From: Prevotella sp. UBA6994 | Lineage (GTDB): Bacteria; Bacteroidota; Bacteroidia; Bacteroidales; Bacteroidaceae | NCBI GenBank assembly: GCA_002449845.1 | Contig: DJXW01000017.1 | Span: forward strand, 67,942 to 131,941 | Length of the DNA: 64,000 nt | Direction: 5' to 3' | In this document: piece by piece, positions 54,901-62,479 of the stretch | Numbering within the stretch: the first letter of the stretch is position 1 | How the letters are laid out: each line of letters starts with the position of its first letter | Program-made: the position numbers and the translations under genes | Notes under the pieces: generated by a model | Seen by the model: only the letters and a program-made list of their open reading frames with translations | What the model was told of the DNA's origin: nothing | The model's database searches: none

Positions 54901-55658
54901 TGGGCAGACAACTGACTAATATCTGTTTGCGTCAATGCTCTTCCATAAAGACGGAAATCTGCGATGAGGGTTTGCTTGAGATAACTATCACCAGAGAAAG
55001 GCGCACGTCCCAACCAACAATAGCTCGGTGTGGCGGTTCCGTAGTTGGAGCTGTTCAATGGCATTCCCGATAAAGAACCAATCAATTTCCCATCAATATA
55101 GAGACTACCCTTGCCATTCTCTTCAGAATAACAAACGTGTACCCAACGGCCTTTCACCGACTCTGCGCCCACTTGAATACCTTTCTCATTGGAATATCCG
55201 CCAGTAGAAGTAGCGTATCTCTGAGCGTTCAAGCGATAAGCAGAGTATTTTCCATCACCACTGCCACAAGCCGACGATGTGGAAAATGCCCAGAGGAAAT
55301 AACCATTGCCAGACAAAGAGGCTTTCGCATCGACGAAATAATAGACCGAAACGGCATAATTGTCAACGCTCTTGAGCAATGCGCCAGCCTTTTGCGTCAT
55401 GTCGAGGTAACCCGAACCATTGCCTAAATTCAGTATAGAATACTTTCCCATCGTTTCCACCTTGGCTTGGTTCACCAAACGAGCATTGACACCCGATGCC
55501 GACTGGTCAGAAACGGTAGTTCCCGTTACTTGGGAGAAATCATAATGCAACAACAGGTCGTTCTCCTGCGCACGTGATTCCATACATACAAGAAAAGTAA
55601 ACATCCCTATCAAGAGGGAGCAACTGGTTGGAAATAGTTTTCTCAATTTCATTTTCAT
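51996..55658 (-). CDS. Multimodular secreted polysaccharide lyase (LamG + alginate-lyase fold + Ig-like + tail)
   Basis: This 1,220-residue protein has a signal peptide ending ESRAQ (about 30). LamG/concanavalin-like domain (about 33-255; LLLHYDFSQVTG, ADFRLYGRAL). Helical linker (about 260-345). Lyase domain (about 350-790) beginning FRHPGGLHTQADFDRIK, with WQNYVGNQGGIRPGHYWSNW and ESGRDGGHAAMALG (about 612-625), the same catalytic-type motif as in the fusion protein. Two or three Ig-like domains (about 800-1080), a fascin/ricin-like domain (about 1080-1190, YAIRHTESDTYMTAMG) and the tail IFDLQGRKMVREGNFPKGIY. It is the first gene of the lyase operon. PL38-like activity on glucuronan or alginate is possible but not shown. 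A start at 55652 is also possible. Confidence 0.82.
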   Translation of the reverse strand: MKMKLRKLFPTSCSLLIGMFTFLVCMESRAQENDLLLHYDFSQVTGTTVSDQSASGVNARLVNQAKVETMGKYSILNLGNGSGYLDMTQKAGALLKSVDNYAVSVYYFVDAKASLSGNGYFLWAFSTSSACGSGDGKYSAYRLNAQRYATSTGGYSNEKGIQVGAESVKGRWVHVCYSEENGKGSLYIDGKLIGSLSGMPLNSSNYGTATPSYCWLGRAPFSGDSYLKQTLIADFRLYGRALTQTDISQLSAQTSDLEYEYYHGTPGDVTALQATITEAETLLASINPTDYLPGAVMDIEDAVTQAKGMIAAQFSQTSYDEMTARLKSAITTLNATKGLSLEGHDFGADYQEERGFRHPGGLHTQADFDRIKAQLAAGNPKVTEAYNILKAAEYAQPSVATWPVETIVRGGGSGENYINAARGATMAYQNALRWKIEGNRLCAAGAVRILMAWANNCKLVSGDSNWALAAGLYGYQFAQAAELVRDYSGWSKTDFEKFKKWMLTVWYPGNINFLRGRNGTWQNYVGNQGGIRPGHYWSNWPLCNVLAVMTIGVLCDDVFIYNQGLSFMKYDQVGTFKEPRTAEPILNDGCTEFIGNLVVTKSKSSLETGAYGELGQMQESGRDGGHAAMALGLAVDIAHMAWNQGDDLFSYMDNRLAAGIEFVAACTQNVQNLPWTNYKYVDCRTAWHNGWLMPGPAEPAEVRNYWGTVIGHYEGVKGVKMPFAEKAYTQMGIDAGGWGGTSGPYDHLGYSVLMNTYDEQLCPEEKRPTLLTPMMEVDGIVTNHNELGGLRNTYVPESTQPVAYGKTVKLMPQLPEGEEDTGMWQWNTGQTTKDITIIADHSYAYRATYTNKNGVESSQVFTIAVEGDCRPAYVTGTITYEGETLEADTITVFYGDVVTLHVTGSDGWGSFLWDNGVTTESMTTQPIVRERDFKVAYISQGGNRVIKSFHVNVKYTRPDLIYQGATQQNTQLVITQRGEQVKLAPYVPESLTGMSYEWSTGDNTRVLTLDDLQTSVFYTVNCERDGKLLASYTYKVFVQDAEAKVESGVYAIRHTESDTYMTAMGSLKRVAFLPLEGDEPSELQKWVIDDYDANGRYSIYVTDKSSYLSSTMLQSSTATEPFAFDCAAGSNYVALKLRAAGYYVMLDNDLTVNGRASKTLTDYPFELIPVVIDGIENHSLLPTDGQGSSSIFDLQGRKMVREGNFPKGIYVMNGKKVVVK

Positions 55659-55683
55659 CGCTGTTTTATATTAAATTTCTTCG

Positions 55684-55701
55684 CAAAGATAGACAAATAT
55701 A
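55684..55701 (-). promoter_or_regulatory. Two -7 boxes upstream of the lyase operon
   Basis: Minus-strand TATCTTTG (55684-55691) and TATATTTG (55694-55701). One of them probably drives the three-gene operon; the -33 element is not clear. Confidence 0.5.
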
Positions 55702-55836
55702 TTTCATTATCTGCACGAATAATCATGAATAAGTCACATTCCCATCGGAAAGGAGTTAATTTACAAGAATATATTGAATATCAAACGTTTACAGCATAAA
55801 CAACATTGCACTTTTCAATGGGAAAGTGCAATAATT

Positions 55837-58146
55837 TCACAAATCACCCTTGCTTTTTGCCTCTTTCATCCATTCCTTTGGCGACATTCCAGTATATTTT
55901 TTAAAAGCCACGAGGAAAGGATTGCGTGAGCGGAAACCACACAATTCTGATAAGGCTGAAATGGTGTAACGCTCATATTCAGGCAAGCGAGCCAAGCGTT
56001 TAAACTCATTGACACGATACTCGGCAATGAAATCGTAATAAGTACGCCCCAATTGTTGGGTGAGCAATTGCGAGAGAACGTGAGGAGAACAACCAATCGC
56101 CTTTGCCAAGTCGTTTGTCTGTAGGTCGGGACGTAAATAAGGCTTGTCTGTTTCCATCACAGAAAGGAGTTTTTTCGCCATTTCATCGAGCTCTTGCTTG
56201 TCAATCTTACTCTTCTGATACTTCTCTGGCTTGGGCATGAGTCGTTGCCAGAAATACTCCTTTTTATAATACATGCAATAAGCCACATGAGCCAACAACC
56301 CTAATAGCAACAACCCTATTCCCATCAACAACCAAGCCATCGTGGTCAATGGTACTCGCACACGTATAGACGCATTGATTTCGGGCATTCCGATAGCTTC
56401 TATACGCAAGATATAACTGCCAGGAGACAGTTGACTATAGGCTATGCGACGATCATGAGTGGCTATTTTCCATTCCTTATCGCATCCTTCCAACAAATAG
56501 CGGAATTGCATATCGCGCGTGTTGCCCATCAGCAATGGGGTGAAACTCACCGTGAAGGCATTATCGTGACTGCTCAACGTGAGCGTGCTGTCCATGTTCA
56601 CTTCGTTCACCTCCACATCGGTAAACCAATGGTCGGTCTGTATCTGTTGGAGAATGATGGGAATAGGTCGATGCTTATGGTGTATGATGTCATTGACGTT
56701 TGCATAGACCAATCCCCCATTGGTGGCTACCCAGAAGCGGTTGGAGTCGTCCAAACAAAAGGCATTCGACTGGAATTGCTCATTGGGTAAACCGTCGAGA
56801 TAGCCAAACCTACGTGTGTCTTGATTCTTTTGAGAAAAGAGCAATCTATTAGCAGAAACCACCAACCAAAGCGAGTCTTTCACCGCACCAAGAGGCATGA
56901 TATCCAAGCAAGTAGCGTGATGATCTATCGAGAGCAAGGGTTGGGTCTTACCGTGATTCAAAGAATAAAATGTAGGAACTCCCGTTTGAGGAACAAACAA
57001 CAATCGTCCATCGTTCCACATCGTGATTGAACGAAGCATTCCCAAGGCTTTCACCATCTTGGGAACACCCTTCACACTCATCGATTGGGAAACGGGATCA
57101 TAGATACACATTCCGCTACGCGTACTTACCCATCCGTGACCGCTTGGATCAAATCCCATGCAAAACACCTCGTCATCAGGCAGTTGCGAGTTTCTGACGG
57201 TAAAATGTCGCTGTTGTTGCATTCCATCCTTATTCCAACAAACCACACCTTTCGACGTGCAAGCCCAAAGTTCATCACCATGTTCTACGAGTTGGTAAAC
57301 GGCTGCTCTGTCCATCAAACAACCAAAGCTCTTCCAAGTAGAACTGTCGAATATCCGAATGCCATTGCCAACCGTCGCGACGTAATAGCGATTCCCAATC
57401 CGCTTCATCTGGGTCACGATAGATGCACCAATCTGATCGACACCCATGTTTCTCACTTCGTTTGTTTGGGTATTGACCACATAAATACCTTGTCGGGTTC
57501 CCAACAACACCTGATGACCATCTAAAAGGAAACTGCGCAATTGCATTCCTTCGCTCGTCCATCCCGTAGGAAGAGAGAATATATGGAAGATGGACGTGGT
57601 TTCATAACTATAGTCTAAGCCAAAGAAATGATAACTTCGCCAAAAAGTGCCCATTTCATCGAAATATTCCAATAAGGGAGTATCAAAACGGAAATGGTAA
57701 CGAGTGTCTCTTGGGTTTATGTTTTTGGTATCTGTCTTGGAAGTAATGGGCAAAGATTCATCATCTGCTTCCCTGATACGAGACAAGGTAAGGTGACGCT
57801 TATCGAGCAACCACGTTCCATGATTACTCAACACCATCAGGTGTTCGTTATCTTCCTCACGGATAGACACAATCTGGATTTCTTCATCATCAACATTCGT
57901 CTTGTCGAAGGGAATGTTTACTATGCGCGAACCGTCAAAACGGTCAATCCCACGCATAGTACCCAACCACACATATCCATTGCGGTCGCGAAAGATAGAT
58001 TGAACGGTACCGTCAGACAATCCGTCTTCAACGGTCAGGCTGCCAAAATTTCCTTGTGCATAAACGGGCATCATCATTCCCCATATTGACAAATGGAAAA
58101 GGATGGTTTTTATAATAGTCGTCAAATGTAATGTGCCCTTGCTCAT
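55837..58146 (-). CDS. SusR-like one-protein regulator: beta-propeller sensor, membrane helix, AraC DNA-binding domain
   Basis: This 769-residue protein has a signal peptide/anchor (about 1-30), a periplasmic two-component-regulator-type propeller (about 32-540; SDGTVQSIFRDRNGYVWLGT and NEQFQSNAFCLDDSNRFWVAT repeats), a Y_Y_Y domain (about 545-602), one membrane helix (about 604-628) and a C-terminal AraC domain (about 660-765; TNDLAKAIGCSPHVLSQLL, SELCGFRSRNPFLVAFKKYTG). It resembles hybrid two-component systems but has no histidine kinase or receiver, like SusR. It probably binds an oligosaccharide in the periplasm and switches on the adjacent lyase operon. Confidence 0.9.
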   Translation of the reverse strand: MSKGTLHLTTIIKTILFHLSIWGMMMPVYAQGNFGSLTVEDGLSDGTVQSIFRDRNGYVWLGTMRGIDRFDGSRIVNIPFDKTNVDDEEIQIVSIREEDNEHLMVLSNHGTWLLDKRHLTLSRIREADDESLPITSKTDTKNINPRDTRYHFRFDTPLLEYFDEMGTFWRSYHFFGLDYSYETTSIFHIFSLPTGWTSEGMQLRSFLLDGHQVLLGTRQGIYVVNTQTNEVRNMGVDQIGASIVTQMKRIGNRYYVATVGNGIRIFDSSTWKSFGCLMDRAAVYQLVEHGDELWACTSKGVVCWNKDGMQQQRHFTVRNSQLPDDEVFCMGFDPSGHGWVSTRSGMCIYDPVSQSMSVKGVPKMVKALGMLRSITMWNDGRLLFVPQTGVPTFYSLNHGKTQPLLSIDHHATCLDIMPLGAVKDSLWLVVSANRLLFSQKNQDTRRFGYLDGLPNEQFQSNAFCLDDSNRFWVATNGGLVYANVNDIIHHKHRPIPIILQQIQTDHWFTDVEVNEVNMDSTLTLSSHDNAFTVSFTPLLMGNTRDMQFRYLLEGCDKEWKIATHDRRIAYSQLSPGSYILRIEAIGMPEINASIRVRVPLTTMAWLLMGIGLLLLGLLAHVAYCMYYKKEYFWQRLMPKPEKYQKSKIDKQELDEMAKKLLSVMETDKPYLRPDLQTNDLAKAIGCSPHVLSQLLTQQLGRTYYDFIAEYRVNEFKRLARLPEYERYTISALSELCGFRSRNPFLVAFKKYTGMSPKEWMKEAKSKGDL

Positions 58147-58178
58147 GAATGAATGGCATTATTTCATGGAATTTGCTG

Positions 58179-58186
58179 CAAATATA
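58179..58186 (-). promoter_or_regulatory. -7 box TATATTTG of the SusR-like gene
   Basis: A minus-strand TAnnTTTG match 33 bases before the start codon. Confidence 0.5.
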
Positions 58187-58250
58187 GATAAAAATTTCAA
58201 GAAATAAAACGAGCATTACGAAGAATTTACTTTTTCATGCAGATAATTTT

Positions 58251-58425
58251 CTCTCACCCCTCTTTCTCTATTCTCTTGTTTCCTGCTTCTTACCTCTTGC
58301 TTCTAAAACATATCTCTCACCCCTCACCTCTCACCTCTCTTTCTCTATCCTCTTGCTTCCTGCTTCTTACCTCTTGCTTCTAAAACATATCTCTCACCCC
58401 CTCACCTCTCACCTCTCTTTCTCTA
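58251..58425 (+). repeat. Pyrimidine-rich tandem repeat, about 2.5 units
   Basis: Units start CTCTCACCCC at 58251 (63 bp), 58314 (77 bp) and 58391 (35 bp, partial). Full units end with the same GCTTCTAAAACATAT. The plus strand is almost free of G. Copy 1 lies inverted at 48151-48221. Confidence 0.85.
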
Positions 58426-58433
58426 AACACAAA

Positions 58434-58501
58434 GAGAATCTTCAAAAAACTTTCAAGGAAATGCTTTCGCATTTGCACTTGTCCATTTATTGAAGATTCT
58501 C
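58434..58501. repeat. 12-bp inverted repeat with an inner hairpin
   Basis: GAGAATCTTCAA (58434-58445) and TTGAAGATTCTC (58490-58501) are perfect reverse complements; AAATGC/GCATTT (58459-58464, 58469-58474) lies within. Probably part of the 3' end structure of the surface protein mRNA. Confidence 0.7.
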
Positions 58502-58506
58502 GATTT

Positions 58507-58540
58507 AGACTATTGGCAGGTGGACACCCACCAATAGTCT
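58507..58540 (-). terminator. Hairpin after the 1,250-residue surface protein gene
   Basis: AGACTATTGG (58507-58516) and CCAATAGTCT (58531-58540) pair perfectly, and GGTG/CACC-type pairing continues inside. It starts 22 bases after the stop codon; the T run is weak. Confidence 0.6.
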
Positions 58541-58562
58541 TAACACAAACATTTACCGAAAA

Positions 58563-61500
58563 TTATCTTTTAACCACTTTCTCAGTAACAACAGATCCAT
58601 CACTCATGTGCTTTCTCATGATAACCACACCCTTGCCAGCTTTCTGAATACGACGACCATTCAAGTCGAAGAGTTCGATAGCACGAACAGAAGCGGGACG
58701 AGCCACGGCATCATCAATAGAGGTGATTGCCTCATTGTAAGCACTGATATAATCGAAGTTAGGAACAGCACCAGCCATCAACACACGCACGTCATTGAAG
58801 AAGGTGTGAGAAGAAGGACCACCGTTTGCGCCGATTGTCAAGATACCATCAGTAACAACCACGTTTTCAATCACGGTATTGGCGTATGGGAACGACTGAC
58901 CGATTCCAGGAACGTCAGCTGTCTGACCATTTTCACCATCAGGAGTCTCAGAGGTCTTAGCGTAGATATAGCTATCCACCATGTTAGCCTCGTCTTCATT
59001 CATACGCTCACCAAATCCAATCTTAATGGTGTAAACACCAGCGGGCAGGTCGGTAATGGTTTGTTCAACCCTATAGCTGCTTCCCCAAGTCTGGAACATA
59101 CAATCCTCAGCGATTTCGTTGGTACCTCTTGGTTGTCCCCATCCTACGCTCAGTCCAGGAGTTGCATATCCTTCAGGAACCGTCCAACCAGGAACGTTCT
59201 CAGGAGTGAAGTTCGTATTATCCTGTTGCTTGTAGATATTAGGATTCTTCACGAATACGGTCATATCGTATGTATCAGAATACATCTCACCCGTCATTTC
59301 GTCTTCCTTCTCAGCAAATACGGTGTTTGCAGGATCCTTCAGTTTGCCGTACATCTCTACCTTGATGCGGTTCTTGATCTTGTCTGCTACTTCGTCATCA
59401 TCGGTCAGCGTATTGTTAGCCTCGATAATCAGAGGATCAGACTCATCAACGCCAAGGCTCTTCAATGCCTCAACACCCAAGCGGATACGTTCGAGCAATA
59501 CCTTGTAACCTGTGTCAGAAGTCTTAGACTCACCCTCGGTGAAGAGCAAGCTTGCCGTGTTGACAGCATACTTCAACTCGTCGGTAGCAGCCTTCAACTC
59601 ATTATCGTCGGTGAGTTGCTTGATCACGAGGATTACCACTTCCTTCTCAGTTTCTGTATCTGGGTCATAAACCGTTTCCGTAGTCTTGGTAGCATACTTG
59701 TCAACGAGATTAATCAAATCAGCGTAGAGAGAAGTATTGGCAAACTTCTTGCCAGCGTTAGCATCGATGATGTCTTGAGCCTGTTGTGGCAGAGGATCGT
59801 AAGCGTCGCAGAGAGAGCGGTGATCTTTCATTGCCTGAGTAGCAGCATCGAGAGCGGCAGCTGCATTCTTGTAAGCAGAAGGAGCCGTATAGTTAGGAGC
59901 CTCAGCCTCATACTTCTTAATAGCCTCATCCAAAGCACTGAAAGCAGGACCAGCATAACGCTCACCGGTATTACCGTCACGGGTGCTCTTAGCATTTGCC
60001 AAAGCATTGTTCAAGAGTTGAGTCTCTTCCACGCCAGCCACGTTAGGAACATATTTCACTTGTGGGTTAGCGAGAATGATTTCCATGTAAGCGGGATCAC
60101 TGGTCTCATCACCTGATGAAGTGAAGCGGATGATATAGTTGCCAGCCTCTTCTGGAGAATACTTGAATGAATGCTTGGCAGCACCGTTCACGGCACCTGT
60201 TCCACCATTCACGTTAGGAGTATTGTTAACCACCTGTACGAATACCACTTCGCCGGCAGGATTGATGATCTCGAAGCGTGTCTTGGTACCATTGTCTTTC
60301 CACATGGCTGTAGTGAAGCTGAATGTGTAACGCTTGCCAGCCTCTAAGGTGAGAGGATAACCTTCGGTAGAACCATACTCTGCATAACCCTCACGGAAGT
60401 AGAGACCCTTGGTGAAGTCGCCACCAGCGGCAAAGTCGAACATACGAGAACCACTGCCTTGAGAAGAGAGAGAAGGACGATCTTCTTGTCCGAACTTCAC
60501 GAACCAACCCTCTGGGATAGTACCGGCATTAGCGGTAGCGAAATAGTCGGGAAGGAGGTCGGCAGGTACGTCTGTAGGATCTGCATTCACCTTACCTACG
60601 TTGATGGTATAGATTGAATCACCATAAATAGAGTCATCCAAGCGCAATTCTGGATAAATCTTCGTAATTCTGAGTTCGTAAGCATCAGTAGCCAAGTCCT
60701 CTGAACCAGGACGTGTGAGTACGAGTTGCTCTGCAAATCCATCAGCAGGAGAAACTTCCAACTTGATGTTGTTCAAGGTTGCCTCTACAGCTGCGCAATC
60801 TACGGGCTTGTCGAATGTCACCTTAAATTCCTTGATGCTGTTGGGCAAGTTGAATGAGCCATCCTCTGGGTCAGCCTCCACGATGACTGGAGTAAGATAT
60901 TGATATGGGTACACATCATCACTGGGATGGAACTGAATTTCGTAGTTGTTGGTCACCTCGCCTGAGAAGTTAGGAACGTCGCCACCAGGTCCAGACAGAT
61001 AAGTAAGGTGGAATGCTGGGTCGCTTGGGTTGATGAATGCCAATTCAACAACGTCGTCCTCGTTCAAGCCTTCATCCATGAACACGTAGAAACGACCGTC
61101 TGCAAAGCCCTCAACAGAGGTAATAGACTTCTCTTCGCCGTTTACCAATACTCTTACACAACTGGTAGGATACATCAAACGTCTCTTACCTGTAGCCTTT
61201 ACCAATTCGCCAACGTTGGTTTCAAAACCAAAGTCGAGTTCAATCACGTCTTCGCTAAACTCTGCTACGGTACCATACTTATAAACTTCAAACTTGATGT
61301 TATCGAAGAAGAAGTCGATGTCGTTAGCCCTGTCCTTAGAGAGGTTGAAGGCGATAGAGTGCATTGTGTTTTCACCAGATTGCTGAGCGGTGATTGTACC
61401 TTCATAGTTGTAAACCTGCCACTCGGTGGTGAAATTAGGAGAACCAATCATCTCGTAGTGAATATAGTCACTGGGGTCACGGTGAGCCTGTGTGTCAGCA

Positions 61501-62288
61501 GAACCGTCCATGCTTGCGCGATAAGCGAATGAGATACGATACTTGGTTCCTTCTGGAAGTGTTTCGGGTAAGTTGATCCAGAACTGAGCATCCCAGTCTT
61601 GAGCGGCTCCGGCAGCAGAATGAACCTGAATACCACGGCTACCGTCAACACCTACGCCATCGGTAATGACTGATGGGAAGGGAGAACCGGCAGCTTCCTT
61701 AGAATAGAAGCAGCTTACGTCGTCACCTTCAAGGTCACCATTGGTAATAAGGTCTGTCCAACCTACCACCTGTGCCTTGCCTTCGCGTGTCAGTTCCATG
61801 CTGGTAACGGTCACGTTTGCCCAGTTGGCACCCTTGATGGCATGTAAGTGGGCAAAACCCTTTTCCTTCACCATGAGCTTGAGATCGACTACGTACGTCT
61901 GTCCATCCTGAGAGAAATACCTGGCAGACCAACCATTCTTGGTGTTGTCTATCAAGTGAGACTCAGCTTCGTTTTCGTTCCACTGTCCTTCATCCATGTC
62001 ACGATTGAAAAGGAAACGTGGTGTTCCCTCTGTACAAGTAACAATCAACTTTGAATAAAGAGACAGGTCAGCATAGTTGATTACTTGTGAATCACCGTAT
62101 GGTTGCCCCGTTGATTCATTAAGCACAAAAGAACATTCTGCCGGTCCGGTCTTTTGGGCATCAGCACCCCAACCGTCCCATGCAAAGAACATGTCAGTTG
62201 TCAGCGGATAGCGTTCTTCCGCATTCACGTTCATCGCTCCGCAAAAGCAGAACAATAAAGCGAGAAACAATTTGTAACTTTTTTCCAT
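58563..62288 (-). CDS. Large multimodular secreted glycan-binding protein
   Basis: From ATG 62288 the protein is 1,241 residues with a clean signal peptide (cleavage NVNA, about 23); ATG 62315 is also possible. Modules: N-terminal beta-sandwich (about 25-180); CBM4/9-like domain (about 185-350; LITNGDLEGDDV, WINLPETLPEGTKYRISFAY); Ig-like domains (about 350-580); the module shared with CE1 and GH98 (about 595-750; IPEGW, GSGSRMFDF, GLYFREG, AGNYIIRF); helical FIVAR-like stretches (about 760-1030); a CBM-like domain (about 1050-1190); and tail LFDLNGRRIQKAGKGVVI. No catalytic motif was recognised, so a binding or adhesive role is likelier. Confidence 0.75.
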   Translation of the reverse strand: MEKSYKLFLALLFCFCGAMNVNAEERYPLTTDMFFAWDGWGADAQKTGPAECSFVLNESTGQPYGDSQVINYADLSLYSKLIVTCTEGTPRFLFNRDMDEGQWNENEAESHLIDNTKNGWSARYFSQDGQTYVVDLKLMVKEKGFAHLHAIKGANWANVTVTSMELTREGKAQVVGWTDLITNGDLEGDDVSCFYSKEAAGSPFPSVITDGVGVDGSRGIQVHSAAGAAQDWDAQFWINLPETLPEGTKYRISFAYRASMDGSADTQAHRDPSDYIHYEMIGSPNFTTEWQVYNYEGTITAQQSGENTMHSIAFNLSKDRANDIDFFFDNIKFEVYKYGTVAEFSEDVIELDFGFETNVGELVKATGKRRLMYPTSCVRVLVNGEEKSITSVEGFADGRFYVFMDEGLNEDDVVELAFINPSDPAFHLTYLSGPGGDVPNFSGEVTNNYEIQFHPSDDVYPYQYLTPVIVEADPEDGSFNLPNSIKEFKVTFDKPVDCAAVEATLNNIKLEVSPADGFAEQLVLTRPGSEDLATDAYELRITKIYPELRLDDSIYGDSIYTINVGKVNADPTDVPADLLPDYFATANAGTIPEGWFVKFGQEDRPSLSSQGSGSRMFDFAAGGDFTKGLYFREGYAEYGSTEGYPLTLEAGKRYTFSFTTAMWKDNGTKTRFEIINPAGEVVFVQVVNNTPNVNGGTGAVNGAAKHSFKYSPEEAGNYIIRFTSSGDETSDPAYMEIILANPQVKYVPNVAGVEETQLLNNALANAKSTRDGNTGERYAGPAFSALDEAIKKYEAEAPNYTAPSAYKNAAAALDAATQAMKDHRSLCDAYDPLPQQAQDIIDANAGKKFANTSLYADLINLVDKYATKTTETVYDPDTETEKEVVILVIKQLTDDNELKAATDELKYAVNTASLLFTEGESKTSDTGYKVLLERIRLGVEALKSLGVDESDPLIIEANNTLTDDDEVADKIKNRIKVEMYGKLKDPANTVFAEKEDEMTGEMYSDTYDMTVFVKNPNIYKQQDNTNFTPENVPGWTVPEGYATPGLSVGWGQPRGTNEIAEDCMFQTWGSSYRVEQTITDLPAGVYTIKIGFGERMNEDEANMVDSYIYAKTSETPDGENGQTADVPGIGQSFPYANTVIENVVVTDGILTIGANGGPSSHTFFNDVRVLMAGAVPNFDYISAYNEAITSIDDAVARPASVRAIELFDLNGRRIQKAGKGVVIMRKHMSDGSVVTEKVVKR

Positions 62289-62341
62289 TTTTGAAAGTTT
62301 TAAGTTATTAAACATGATTGTAATTTAGACGTTTACGGCTG

Positions 62342-62349
62342 CAAAGATA
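62342..62349 (-). promoter_or_regulatory. -7 box TATCTTTG of the large surface protein gene
   Basis: A minus-strand TAnnTTTG match about 50 bases upstream of ATG 62288 and 26 upstream of ATG 62315. Confidence 0.55.
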
Positions 62350-62479
62350 GAAACCTTTTTTATAATTGACTTTATTTGATGTATCATAGAATTTTGTTTG
62401 TGTAATAGATGCAAAAAATCTATCTCAAATAAAAACAAGTTGGTAGATTTACTATATTTTCAGGAGTTAAGACATTACT

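Noticed and set aside
58608..60116. Long open frame (502 codons) on the plus strand
   Set aside because: It is antisense to the large surface protein, whose modules, signal peptide and promoter are convincing; the antisense translation has no domain and is Ile/Ser/Arg-biased.
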